A stretch of DNA of 64,000 bases from JACADW01 sp963747985. GTDB taxonomy: Bacteria; Acidobacteriota; UBA6911. Positions 1-8,333 of this stretch are shown here, piece by piece (positions within the stretch are counted from its first letter, which is position 1; each line of letters begins with the position of its first letter). The translations under genes and the position numbers were made by a program. The notes beneath the pieces were generated by a model. That model did no database searches. It was not told where the DNA came from and saw nothing but the letters and a program-made list of their open reading frames with translations. Where the stretch lies: positions 186,001 through 250,000 of the forward strand of contig CAVVHG010000006.1 in the NCBI GenBank assembly GCA_963747985.1, given 5' to 3'.

Positions 1-686
1 AAATCGTGTTCGATATCGGCGGCGGGATTCCGGAGGGACGCAACTTCAAAGCGGTGCAGACCGGCGGACCGTCGGGCGGGTGCCTGCCCGAATCGGCGCT
101 GGACATGCCCGTGGATTTCGACAGCCTGACGGAAGCCGGATCGATGATGGGATCGGGCGGCATGATCGTGATGGACGATCAGACCTGCATGGTTGACGTC
201 GCCCGCTACTTTATCTCCTTCCTGACGGAGGAGTCCTGCGGCAAGTGCGTGCCCTGCCGCGAGGGCCTTCGTTCTTCGCTCGATGCGCTCAACAGGATCA
301 CTCAGGGGATGGGGAAGCCCGAAGATGTCGGTCTCCTGCGCGAGATAGGCGAGGTGATGCAGGATTGTTGCCTGTGCGCGCTGGGCACGTCTGCCCCCAA
401 CCCGGTACTGTCCACCATCCAGTATTTCCAGGACGAGTACGAAGCTCATATCAATAAGGGTGTGTGCCCCGCAGGCGTATGCACCGCCCTGATCGAATAC
501 AAGATCGATCCGGAGAAGTGCGACGGCTGCCATGCCTGTGTTCACGGGTGTTCCACGAACGCGATCATCGGCAACGTCAAGCAGGTGCACTTCATCGACA
601 AGGAGAAGTGCATCAAGTGCGGCGCCTGCGTCGAAGCGTGCAAGCGTGACGGCATCCTCAAAGTTCCCAGGAGCCATGCGGCATGA
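1..686 (+). CDS. NuoF/HydB-like NADH-binding hydrogenase subunit, C-terminal part
   Basis: This is the 3' end of a gene that begins outside the window; the frame is open from base 3. The visible 227 codons cover the end of the FMN/NADH-binding fold (GGPSGG at about residue 20), the SLBB-like part and the cluster N3 motif ESCGKCVPC with the later CxLG cysteine. A C-terminal ferredoxin tail follows with two CxxCxxCxxxC sets. NuoF of complex I lacks this tail, whereas NAD(P)-linked bifurcating hydrogenase subunits (HydB, HndC) carry it, so a soluble hydrogenase role is more likely. Its stop overlaps the next start (ATGA at 683-686), which implies translational coupling to the HdrA-like gene. The likely role is exchange of electrons with NAD(H). 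The missing N-terminus prevents checking of the nucleotide-binding site. Confidence 0.9.
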   Translation, partial: IVFDIGGGIPEGRNFKAVQTGGPSGGCLPESALDMPVDFDSLTEAGSMMGSGGMIVMDDQTCMVDVARYFISFLTEESCGKCVPCREGLRSSLDALNRITQGMGKPEDVGLLREIGEVMQDCCLCALGTSAPNPVLSTIQYFQDEYEAHINKGVCPAGVCTALIEYKIDPEKCDGCHACVHGCSTNAIIGNVKQVHFIDKEKCIKCGACVEACKRDGILKVPRSHAA

Positions 687-2440
687 AGACCATAAAACTG
701 AAGATCAACGGAATCGAAACTGAAGCCGAGGACAGGACCCCGATCCTGGCCATCGCGGAAAAGCTCGGGATCAGGATTCCCACCCTGTGCCATCACCCGA
801 TCCTGGAGCCCTACGGCGTCTGCCGGATCTGCACGGTTGAAGTCCGGGTTGGCAGGCGCATACGCATGGTCACCGCCTGCAACTACCCGGCGACCAACGG
901 CATCGAAGTGCTTACCGACAGCGAGCGGGTGCGGCGCGACCGGCGCATGATCCTCGAATGGTTCATGTCGCGCTGCGGACACGTGCCCGTCATCGAGAAG
1001 CTCGCAGCGGAGTACGGCATTACGGAGCCGCGCTTCGGCCGCGGGGACGAAGAGTGCATCCTGTGCGGGCTCTGCGTCCGCGTCTGTTCCGAGGTTGTGG
1101 GTGCCCACGCGCTGGGATTCTTCAACCGCGGCACCACGCGCGTCGTCTCGACTGCCTACGACGAGACCTCGCCGAAATGCATTTCATGCGGCGCGTGTGC
1201 CTATGTCTGCCCGACCGGATGCATCAAGATCGAGGACGACGAGATGCTGATCCGCAAGGAGCTGCCGCTCGGTCCCATGACGCCCGTTCACATCCCGTTC
1301 ATGCAGGCGATCCCGCACAAGCCGGTCATCGACCGTGACAGCTGCATTCACTTCAAGACCGGGGACTGCAAGATCTGCGAGAAGGTATGTGAGGTCAAGG
1401 CCATCGATCACAGCCAGACGGACCGCGTCGATGAATTCGACGTCGGCGCCGTAATCGTGGCGACCGGGTTCAAGGACTTCGATCCGAGCTGCATGCCGGA
1501 GTACGGTTACGGGAAGTACAACAACGTGTTGACCGGCATCGAGTTCGAGAGGATGAACAGCGCTTCCGGGCCGACCGGCGGCCGCATCCTCATGGCCGAC
1601 GGAGGGGAGCCGAAATCGGTAGGTATCGTTCATTGCGTGGGGAGCCGCGACCGGCGCCATCACGAGTATTGTTCGCGTGTCTGCTGCATGTACGCGCTGA
1701 AGTTTGCCCACCTGATCAAGGAAAAGACGGGTGCGGAAGTGTACAACTTCTACATCGACATGCGCTGCTTCGGCAAGGGCTACGAGGAGTTCTATCACAG
1801 GCTGCTCGAGGAGGAGGTCAGGTTCGTAAGAGGCCGGGCGGCTTCGGTGAGCGACTTCCCGCTCAATCACACCGAGGTCGGCAAACTCGTGGTCCGCGTT
1901 GAGGACACGCTGATCGGCCAGGTGCGCCGGATACCGGTGGACATGGTCGTACTGGCAACCGGACTGGAGCCCCGGGACGATGCGAAGGACCTGGCCCGCA
2001 CGCTCCACATCAGCTGCGGCGATGGCTTCTTCGCCGAGCGGCACCCGAAACTTGCGCCGGTCTCGACGGCGACAGACGGGATATACATCGCCGGCGTCTG
2101 CCAGGGTCCGAAGGATATCCCGGACACGGTTGCGCAGGCTTCGGCCGCAGCTTCCCAGGCGCAGACGCTCATCTGCATGGGGGAAATCGAAGTCGAGGCT
2201 GCGACCGCTTTCGTCAACGATGAGATCTGTTCGGGCTGCAGGATCTGCAACACGCTCTGTTCGCTGTCCGCAATACGCTACGACGAGGACAAGAAGGTGT
2301 CGGTCATCAACGACGTCCTGTGCAAGGGTTGCGGCACCTGCGCCGCGGCCTGCCCGAGCGCGGCCATCACGGCGAGACACTTCACCGACCAGCAGATCTT
2401 CTCGGAAATTGAGGGGGTGTTGTATGACGTTCGAACCTAA
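683..2440 (+). CDS. NuoG-HdrA hybrid iron-sulfur flavoprotein-like subunit
   Basis: 585 residues joining two families. Residues 1-80 form a NuoG-type [2Fe-2S] domain (Cys36, Cys47, Cys50, Cys66). Two [4Fe-4S] sets follow (Cys125/128/131/135 and Cys166/169/172/176). From about residue 215 the protein resembles the middle and C-terminal parts of heterodisulfide reductase subunit HdrA, including the cluster motif Cys221, Cys229, Cys232, Cys236, the ATGF and LATG segments of the FAD domain, and two C-terminal ferredoxin clusters. The GxGxxG Rossmann half that normally begins HdrA is absent, so FAD binding is uncertain. It sits between NuoF-like and MvhD genes and overlaps the latter by 17 nt. It probably wires NuoF to the MvhADG hydrogenase. 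That role is inferred from domains and neighbours. Confidence 0.88.
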   Translation: MKTIKLKINGIETEAEDRTPILAIAEKLGIRIPTLCHHPILEPYGVCRICTVEVRVGRRIRMVTACNYPATNGIEVLTDSERVRRDRRMILEWFMSRCGHVPVIEKLAAEYGITEPRFGRGDEECILCGLCVRVCSEVVGAHALGFFNRGTTRVVSTAYDETSPKCISCGACAYVCPTGCIKIEDDEMLIRKELPLGPMTPVHIPFMQAIPHKPVIDRDSCIHFKTGDCKICEKVCEVKAIDHSQTDRVDEFDVGAVIVATGFKDFDPSCMPEYGYGKYNNVLTGIEFERMNSASGPTGGRILMADGGEPKSVGIVHCVGSRDRRHHEYCSRVCCMYALKFAHLIKEKTGAEVYNFYIDMRCFGKGYEEFYHRLLEEEVRFVRGRAASVSDFPLNHTEVGKLVVRVEDTLIGQVRRIPVDMVVLATGLEPRDDAKDLARTLHISCGDGFFAERHPKLAPVSTATDGIYIAGVCQGPKDIPDTVAQASAAASQAQTLICMGEIEVEAATAFVNDEICSGCRICNTLCSLSAIRYDEDKKVSVINDVLCKGCGTCAAACPSAAITARHFTDQQIFSEIEGVLYDVRT

Positions 2441-2864
2441 GATCGTGGGGATTCTCTGCAACTGGTGTTCCTATACGGGCGCCGACCTGGCGGGGACGGC
2501 GCGCATCAAGTACCCTCCCAATGTCCGCGTGATCCGCGTCATGTGTTCCGGCCGGGTCGATCCGACTTTCGTGCTCAAAGCGTTCGCCGACGGCGCCGAC
2601 GGCGTGCTCGTGGCCGGCTGCCACCCGGGCGACTGCCACTACATCGAGGGGAACTACAAGGCACTCCGGCGCATGAGGCTTCTGCACAAGATGCTCGCCG
2701 ACTACGGGATCGAACCCGGGCGTTTCCGGCTGGAGTGGGTGTCGGCGTCGGAAGGAGAGCGGTGGGGCAAGGTCGTCAGCGAGATTACGGAAGAAGTGAG
2801 GAAACTCGGGCCGGCGAAGTTCCGCCAGGCGCGAAGAGGCAAAACGGCGACGTCGGCTGCATAG
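2424..2864 (+). CDS. mvhD: MvhD-like hydrogenase electron-transfer subunit
   Basis: 146 residues, the usual length of MvhD/FrhD-type delta subunits that carry a [2Fe-2S] cluster and pass electrons between HdrA and the [NiFe] hydrogenase. The five conserved cysteines are present (Cys12, Cys15, Cys41, Cys66, Cys71), within LCNWCSYTGAD, VMCSGRVDP and AGCHPGDCHY. All are ordinary Cys codons, unlike the selenocysteine versions known in some methanogens. The ATG at 2424 lies inside the end of the preceding gene, preceded by GAGGGGG, and gives the correct family N-terminus; the open frame continues upstream only as a shadow. It is followed after 42 nt by mvhG. Confidence 0.92.
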   Translation: MTFEPKIVGILCNWCSYTGADLAGTARIKYPPNVRVIRVMCSGRVDPTFVLKAFADGADGVLVAGCHPGDCHYIEGNYKALRRMRLLHKMLADYGIEPGRFRLEWVSASEGERWGKVVSEITEEVRKLGPAKFRQARRGKTATSAA

Positions 2865-2906
2865 CCAATTTGAAATTTTGAATCTTAGGTTCAGTGGGAG
2901 GTAGTA

Positions 2907-3863
2907 ATGGCAAAGTTGAAGCTGGGTTCCTACTGGGCGTCCGCCTGCGGTGGGTGCGACGTCGCAATTCTCGATGTTCACGAGAAGATTCTGGACATCG
3001 ACGCTGCCGTGGACATTCTTTTCTGGCCTATCGCGCTGGATTTCAAGGTCGCGGATGTCGAGGCCATGCCGGACGGCCACATGGATGTGACCTTGTTCCA
3101 CGGTGCGGTCCGTAATTCGGAAAACGAGCACATGGCCTGCCTCCTGCGCAGGAAGTCGAAGGTCCTGGTGGCCTTCGGGAGTTGCGCGCACCTCGGCGGC
3201 ATTCCGAGCCTTGCGAATCTCTATGACAAGCAGCAGATCTTCAAACGCGTTTATCACGATTCGCCCTCCACGGTGAATGCCGAAGGAGTGGAGCCCCAGC
3301 CGACGACGAAGGTGCCGGAAGGCGAGATCACCATTCCCAGGTTCTACGACACAGTCATGCCGCTCGATTTTGTCGTGGACGTGGACTACTACGTCCCGGG
3401 CTGCCCCCCGACGCCCAAGCAGATATGGAACGTGGTGACGGCAATCCTCGAGGGGAACCTGCCGGCCAAGGGTTCCGTCGTCGGCGCGTCCCTGAAGACA
3501 CAATGCGACGAGTGCCACCTGAAGAAGAACGAGAAGAAGATCACGCGCATCAAACGGATCGCGACGGAGCAGCCCGAGCATGAGACCTGTTACCTCGAGC
3601 AGGGGTTCCTGTGCATGGGGCCGGTGACGCGCGGAGGGTGCGACACCCGCTGCCAGCTCTCCGGCGTCCCGTGCCGCGGGTGCTACGGGCCGGTGGACGG
3701 CGTGCTCGATATGGGTGCCAAAGCCATCTCGGCAATTGCGTCGGTGATCGAGGCAAAGGAAGAAAGCGACATCGAGCAGATCGTCGCGCAGATACCGGAT
3801 TCGCTGCGGACCTTCAACCGGTTCGCGATCGGTGCATCACTCTTGAGGAGGAAGACCATATGA
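2907..3863 (+). CDS. mvhG: MvhG-like [NiFe]-hydrogenase small subunit
   Basis: 318 residues, typical for the small subunit of group 3c hydrogenases. It binds the [4Fe-4S] clusters that carry electrons from the Ni-Fe site. The proximal-cluster CxxC (Cys14, Cys17 in SACGGCD), the FGSCAHLGG segment and the PGCPPTP motif are all present, followed by cysteine-rich C-terminal motifs (DECH, CYLEQGFLCMGP, CDTRCQ, CRGCYGP). There is no Tat signal, which indicates a cytoplasmic enzyme. A GGAGG ribosome site precedes the ATG. The gene overlaps the large-subunit start by 4 nt, so the two are probably translated together. Confidence 0.93.
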   Translation: MAKLKLGSYWASACGGCDVAILDVHEKILDIDAAVDILFWPIALDFKVADVEAMPDGHMDVTLFHGAVRNSENEHMACLLRRKSKVLVAFGSCAHLGGIPSLANLYDKQQIFKRVYHDSPSTVNAEGVEPQPTTKVPEGEITIPRFYDTVMPLDFVVDVDYYVPGCPPTPKQIWNVVTAILEGNLPAKGSVVGASLKTQCDECHLKKNEKKITRIKRIATEQPEHETCYLEQGFLCMGPVTRGGCDTRCQLSGVPCRGCYGPVDGVLDMGAKAISAIASVIEAKEESDIEQIVAQIPDSLRTFNRFAIGASLLRRKTI

Positions 3864-5320
3864 AGCGTATTTCGATTGACCCCATTACGCGTCTGGAGGG
3901 CCATGGGAAGATAGACATCTTCCTGGACGACGACGGCGGTGTGGCCAACTGCTATTTCCAGGTACCGGAGCTCCGCGGTTTCGAGAAGTTCGTGGAGGGC
4001 ATGCCCGTCGAGGAGGTCCCGCGCGTAGTGTCGCGCATCTGCGGCGTTTGACCGGCCGCACACCATCTGGCCTCGGGTAAGGCCGTAGACGCCGTATACA
4101 AGGTCGATCCTCCCGCGACTGCAAAGAAACTGCGGGAACTCTATAATTCCGCCGCGTTCATACACAGCCACATAGCGCACTTTTACGCGCTGGCGGCTCC
4201 CGATTTCGTGATGGGCCCCGATGCCGATCCGGCCGTCCGCAATATTCTCGGAATCGTCCACAAGGTGGGCATCCCAGTAGCGGGCGAAGTGCTGAAGCAC
4301 CGGCGGATAGCCCAGGACATACAGATCATGGTCGGAGGGCGGTCGACGCACCCGGTCTGGACATTGCCGGGAGGTGTGTCCAAGGGGATCACGGAAGAGC
4401 AGCGCAAGGAGATCGTCGAGAACGCAAAATCATGCGTCGAGTTCGCGAAGTTCTCTTTGAAGCTGTTCGAGGATGTGGTGCTCAAGAACACCGCCTATCT
4501 CGACCTGATCCTTTCAGACACCTACGAGATGGACAGCTATTGGATCGGGACAGTGGATCCGAACAACCACGTCAACTTCTACCACGGCGACCATCGAGTC
4601 GTGGATCAACAGGGGAAAGAGGTCTTCCGCTACAAGGACCACGAGTACCTTGACTACATTTCCGAGCGGGTGGAGCCGTACTCCTACCTGAAATTCCCCT
4701 ATCTCAAGAAGATCGGCTGGAAGGGCTTCGTCGATGGCCCCGATTCCGGCGTGTACATGGCGACCCCGCTCTCGAGGTTGAATGCGGCCGACGGCATGGC
4801 TACGCCGCTCGCCCACGCGGAATACGAGAGGATGTTCCAGACTCTCGGCGGGAAGCCGGTGAAGAAACTGCTGGCGACCCACTGGGCCCGCCTGGTGGAG
4901 TTGCTCTATTCGGCCGAGAGGCTGCTCGAGCTTGCGCAGGACCCGGAAGTTGCCTCGCCCGACATCAGGACTCTGCCCACTCAGGTCCCTGAAGAGGGCG
5001 TCGGCATCGTGGAAGCCATGCGCGGGATACTGACCCACCACTACAAGACCGACAAGGACGGGCTGGTGACTGAAGCGAACCTCATCGTCGGGACGACCAA
5101 CAACCACGCGCCCATTTCAATGTCGATCAAGAGGGCGGCGCAGAAGCTGATCCGGCCCGGAAAGGAAGTCGGGAAGGGTCTCCTGAACATGGTCGAAATG
5201 GCATTCCGCCTCTATGATCCCTGTTTCTCGTGCGCCACGCACTCGCTGCCGGGCGAGATGCCGCTCGTCATCGAGGTGAAACGGCCCGACGGTGAGGTGG
5301 TTTACAGGGAATCACAGTAG
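3860..5320 (+). CDS. mvhA: MvhA-like [NiFe]-hydrogenase large subunit with in-frame TGA (putative Sec64)
   Basis: 486 codons if the TGA at 4049-4051 is read through. The same frame continues without another stop to 5320 and the product has normal length for a group 3 large subunit. The N-terminal RLEGHGK motif is intact. The L1 motif reads R-I-C61-G-V-(TGA64)-P-A-A-H, where TGA replaces the second cysteine, normally a bridging Ni-Fe ligand. The C-terminal L2 motif DPC455FSC458ATH461 is intact, with a 25-residue tail after His461 that the downstream protease would remove. A hairpin at 4068-4085 fits a bacterial SECIS. Terminating at TGA would leave a useless 63-residue peptide. Selenocysteine is favoured, but a nonsense mutation or sequencing error remains possible. 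The start is set by the ATGA overlap with mvhG and an upstream GAGGAGGAAG. Confidence 0.85.
4068..4085 (+). promoter_or_regulatory. SECIS-like hairpin downstream of in-frame TGA
   Basis: A six-pair stem (4068-4073 with 4080-4085; five Watson-Crick pairs plus one U-G) closes a six-base loop CGGGTA. The loop starts 22 nt after the TGA and has G as its second base. Published descriptions of bacterial SECIS elements require a small loop roughly 16-37 nt after UGA with a G among its first two bases, which this meets. The stem lies in coding sequence, and another GGCC at 4054-4057 could compete for pairing, so the fold is a prediction. Confidence 0.5.
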
Positions 5321-5323
5321 TAT

Positions 5324-5794
5324 ATGAAGACTCGAGTCATCGGCCTCGGAAACACCATCCTCACGGATGACGGTGTCGGTGTGTACGCAGCCCGGGAAGT
5401 GCGGCGCGTACTCGACGAGCACGGCGCCTCTGATTCCGCAGATGTTGTCGAATCCGAGGTCGGTGGATTCGATCTCATGGAGCTGATGACCGGTTGGGAC
5501 CGGGTGATCCTCGTCGATTCCATCCAATTCGACGGCGTGACACCCGGTACCCTCCTCGAACTGGATCCGCAGGATCTCCGCACCTCGTTGCGAATTCGTT
5601 CTGTCCACGACATAGACCTTCCGACTGTCCTCAAGCTGGGTCGGCTGATGGGGCTGCATATGCCGGGGCAGGTGCTGATCTACGCCATCCAGGCCGGGGA
5701 TGCTCACACCTTGGGCGAGACGATGACGCCTCCCATCCGGCAAGCCATGACCAGAGCGGTGGAGGCCGTCCTCAGTCGGATTGAGACTTCGTGA
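5324..5794 (+). CDS. [NiFe]-hydrogenase maturation endopeptidase (HycI/HyaD family)
   Basis: 156 residues. It begins with the family signature GLGNTILTDDGVG, whose Asp15/Asp16 region binds nickel, and carries a histidine near residue 92 (SVHDIDLP) expected for the metal site. The enzyme trims the C-terminal tail of the large subunit after nickel insertion. The large subunit encoded 3 nt upstream indeed retains a 25-residue tail after its L2 histidine. It is the last gene of the hydrogenase operon. Its intact state suggests that the hydrogenase is still made. Confidence 0.92.
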   Translation: MKTRVIGLGNTILTDDGVGVYAAREVRRVLDEHGASDSADVVESEVGGFDLMELMTGWDRVILVDSIQFDGVTPGTLLELDPQDLRTSLRIRSVHDIDLPTVLKLGRLMGLHMPGQVLIYAIQAGDAHTLGETMTPPIRQAMTRAVEAVLSRIETS

Positions 5795-5853
5795 TTCTGC
5801 CGTCCTTCAATGCGGATAAGTGGGTCCGCGCCCGCCAAGCGGTATCGGAGATC

Positions 5854-6265
5854 TATGGAACGGGCTTTCAGCCCTTAGTCCCCAGTGCTGGATGAAAACC
5901 CGGGGCCTCGCCCCGGGCTGTTGGAATTCCCCAGGAAAACTGCTACTTGGACCTTATTTGCCGAATCATCCATTCCCACCCAGGTGATACAATTCTTCAT
6001 GACCGGTTTCCTCCCGTATGTGGCTCTGTTATTCATCGAGTAACAACCCACGCATACTACGCGATGGAAACCGGTCACTCCATTATGTCTGTTATGAAAA
6101 CGAGCTTTCAGCGCTCTGTGTCCATGTCGGAATACGGTTCCAAGGGCCGGAGGCCCGCATCATACCAGCCTGGCGCAACGCGCCAGGGCGGAGGAGGTAC
6201 AGTGGTTTCGAGGGCTGAAGGCCCGTTTCATAGAATTTCGAGACAGCGCCTGCGGCGCCGGAGAT
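5854..6265 (+). repeat. Compound palindromic repeat, copy A
   Basis: This long gap holds no convincing gene. It contains a string of short hairpins: CGGGCTTTCAGCCC (about 5861), CCCGGGGCCTCGCCCCGGG (about 5900), GGGCCGGAGGCCC (about 6145), CCTGGCGCAACGCGCCAGG (6169-6187) and GAGGGCTGAAGGCCC (about 6209). The same modules in the same order recur at 60431-60690. A 27-base segment (6161-6187) is identical to 60567-60593, and stem changes between copies are compensated. An extra stretch (about 5921-6095) absent from copy B is inserted between modules and carries its own 11-bp inverted repeat. No transposase is nearby. Confidence 0.7.
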
Positions 6266-6292
6266 TGCCTCTGCGGAAGGATTTCTTGTTCT

Positions 6293-8221
6293 TCACGGGT
6301 TCGCAACGGCGCGCTGCCTGGTCAGATTCTGCTGTGACCGGGCGTAATAGCCCTTGCGTGTCCTGACTGCGGCACTCGGATGGTTCTTGACCTTCACCTG
6401 GATCGCGCGCCAGGATCCATCCATGTTGCGGTTTGAGGACGTGTATCCCAGCCAATACTGGATGCGCAAGTCGTCGGCAATCTCCGAATAGACGCGGTTC
6501 AGGTCGTTAATCGCCTGCGGCGCGTACATCCTTCCTCCGGTCTGGTCCGCGATCTCCTGGAGTTGAGCACGTGCCTCCCGGTAGGCGGCACGGTTGCCTC
6601 GGGGATTGGTCGGCGGGCCGGGGAAACGACCGGGTTTTCCTCCGCCGAAGATGATGTCGCCCAGGATATCGCCGATTCCTCCCGTCGGCGGCACTCCCGT
6701 GTACGATCCGTCCTCTGTGTCGAGGAAGATCGGGTAGATGATTGTGTCGATCTCCTGTATCCGTCGGAAGAGTGCCTGGAAGGGGGTCCTGGAACCCTCT
6801 GCACGGGAACCGCTCAACTGGTTGTCGACACCGTCTGTGAAGACAACAATCGCTTTCCTGCCCTGGACGCTCCCCATGTAGTTGTCCACGGATTCAAGCA
6901 GCGCGTCGTAGAACGCCGTTCCGCCGCCGGAGCGGACGCGCCGAATGGAAGCCGCGACCGCACTGCGATCGTTGGTGAAATCCTGGATCAGCCGCACATT
7001 CGAGTTGAACGTAGCGGCGCCAATCCTGTCATTTGCGTTGATTTCGCTTGTGAACTGGATCGACGCCTCTTTTGAAAGCCCGATAAAGCTTTCCGTGCTG
7101 CCGCTCACATCCAGGAGCAGGAGCAGATGAAAGGGGGACTCGGCGGTCTCGAAGAGCCCAACGTCCTGGAGGACCCCGTCCTCATAGATCTCGAAATCGT
7201 CGCGGGTAAGGCTCGGCAGGCTGCGGTTGTTATACCTGTCCCTGACCGATACGTTGAGGAACACCCAGTCCACGCTCACCTTGAAGGTGGGACTGCCGTC
7301 GTTGCCGACTATCGGAGGTGCATCGACCGGAGCGGTTTGCCCCTCGGGGTTCGTGCCCGGCGGAGGTTGCGTGCGGGCGGTTTCCGGTGCCTCCTGAGGC
7401 CGTTTCCCGACTGGCATTCCCGGCGCTGGAGCAGCAGGCGGGGGCGCAGGCTTGGAATCGCCTGACGGGGGCACGGGCGCAGCCGGCGCCTGCACGGTCC
7501 GCTCCGTCCTGCCCTTGATCTCGATCCGGACATTTCCCTTCAGGCTACCGGCATGGATCAGTGGACCCCCCGTGCCGAACTGCTGCTCCACCTGCCCGCT
7601 CTGCGATTCCTTCCCAATCGATATCGTGCCGCCCGCTCGAAACCACCCCCTTCCATTCAGTAGCTCACCGAGCTCGCATGTGACGTCGCCACTCGTCGTT
7701 TCCAGGTGCACATCTCCGTGCGGCTGCCCGCGGGAGCGGTACGCGATGTTACCGCTTTCCGAGACAACGGACACAGATCCCGTAAGCTCCTCGACGGTTG
7801 TGTCGCCCGTCAGGCTCTGCAAGCGGATTGATCCTTCGAGCCCGTTGACATCGATATTGGGATTTGCGCCCCAGATGATCAGGTTGGTGGCCTTCGGGGC
7901 ACGGATGCCGATGTCGACGGATTGCCCCGGGGAATCTGCGAAGAAGCAGTAGACGAAGATCTTGTCGCCGCGTTTGTCCGCCACTGCCGTGGGCGCATTG
8001 GATGACGCGGGGCCGGAACGCCGGTCGAGGCGGATCTCAACGTTTGTCCCTGTCGATGGTTCTATTCGGACGTGTCCGTAATCATTCTGCACGATGACCG
8101 TGTCACCCGGCGAAGCGGCAAACGACTTGACCTCGCCGGGCGCGCTTGCCTGCCACCCGACTGCCGAGAGGCAGGGGAGCGCAGCCACCAGGAATAGAGC
8201 CGTAAGCCGGACTGGTCTCAA
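6293..8221 (-). CDS. Secreted VWFA-related Acidobacterial domain protein
   Basis: 642 residues from a TTG start at 8221 preceded by GGGGGC. The N-terminus is a signal peptide ending near residue 25. Residues about 30-230 form a repetitive beta-rich domain like DUF4097-type putative adhesins. A Pro/Ala linker (about 240-300) follows, and then a von Willebrand A domain with the MIDAS motif DVSGSTES near residue 369. The C-terminal YWLGYTSSN...VRTRKGYYA segment is the hallmark of the VWFA-related family expanded in Acidobacteriota. It probably acts in the periplasm or at the cell surface in metal-dependent binding; the partner is unknown. It is transcribed divergently from the 8334 gene. Confidence 0.9.
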   Translation of the reverse strand: MRPVRLTALFLVAALPCLSAVGWQASAPGEVKSFAASPGDTVIVQNDYGHVRIEPSTGTNVEIRLDRRSGPASSNAPTAVADKRGDKIFVYCFFADSPGQSVDIGIRAPKATNLIIWGANPNIDVNGLEGSIRLQSLTGDTTVEELTGSVSVVSESGNIAYRSRGQPHGDVHLETTSGDVTCELGELLNGRGWFRAGGTISIGKESQSGQVEQQFGTGGPLIHAGSLKGNVRIEIKGRTERTVQAPAAPVPPSGDSKPAPPPAAPAPGMPVGKRPQEAPETARTQPPPGTNPEGQTAPVDAPPIVGNDGSPTFKVSVDWVFLNVSVRDRYNNRSLPSLTRDDFEIYEDGVLQDVGLFETAESPFHLLLLLDVSGSTESFIGLSKEASIQFTSEINANDRIGAATFNSNVRLIQDFTNDRSAVAASIRRVRSGGGTAFYDALLESVDNYMGSVQGRKAIVVFTDGVDNQLSGSRAEGSRTPFQALFRRIQEIDTIIYPIFLDTEDGSYTGVPPTGGIGDILGDIIFGGGKPGRFPGPPTNPRGNRAAYREARAQLQEIADQTGGRMYAPQAINDLNRVYSEIADDLRIQYWLGYTSSNRNMDGSWRAIQVKVKNHPSAAVRTRKGYYARSQQNLTRQRAVANP

Positions 8222-8298
8222 GATATTTGCCCCCGCAATTTAGACGCTTGCAGACTCCACCCGGTTCAATGCAGCGGCCTGTCGCACGATCGGGAGTG

Positions 8299-8333
8299 TT
8301 ACAAAACCCGCCCTTCCTGCTATGCTGTCGCGC
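8299..8333 (+). promoter_or_regulatory. Promoter placing the start of transcription at the ATG
   Basis: A -35-like TTACAA (8299-8304), a 16-base spacer and an extended -10, TGC-TATGCT (hexamer 8321-8326), lie upstream of the ATG at 8334, leaving only seven bases. The predicted start of transcription coincides with the start codon, so the transcript would be leaderless. Confidence 0.5.

Noticed and set aside
1184..2461. A 425-codon minus-strand frame opposite the HdrA-like gene
   Set aside because: Low-complexity shadow of a GC-rich gene; no motifs or ribosome site.
4208..5320. A separate 370-residue hydrogenase ORF starting at ATG 4208
   Set aside because: It lacks the L0 and L1 motifs and has no ribosome site. 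The same frame continues upstream to 3860 across one TGA, so a single gene is more sensible.
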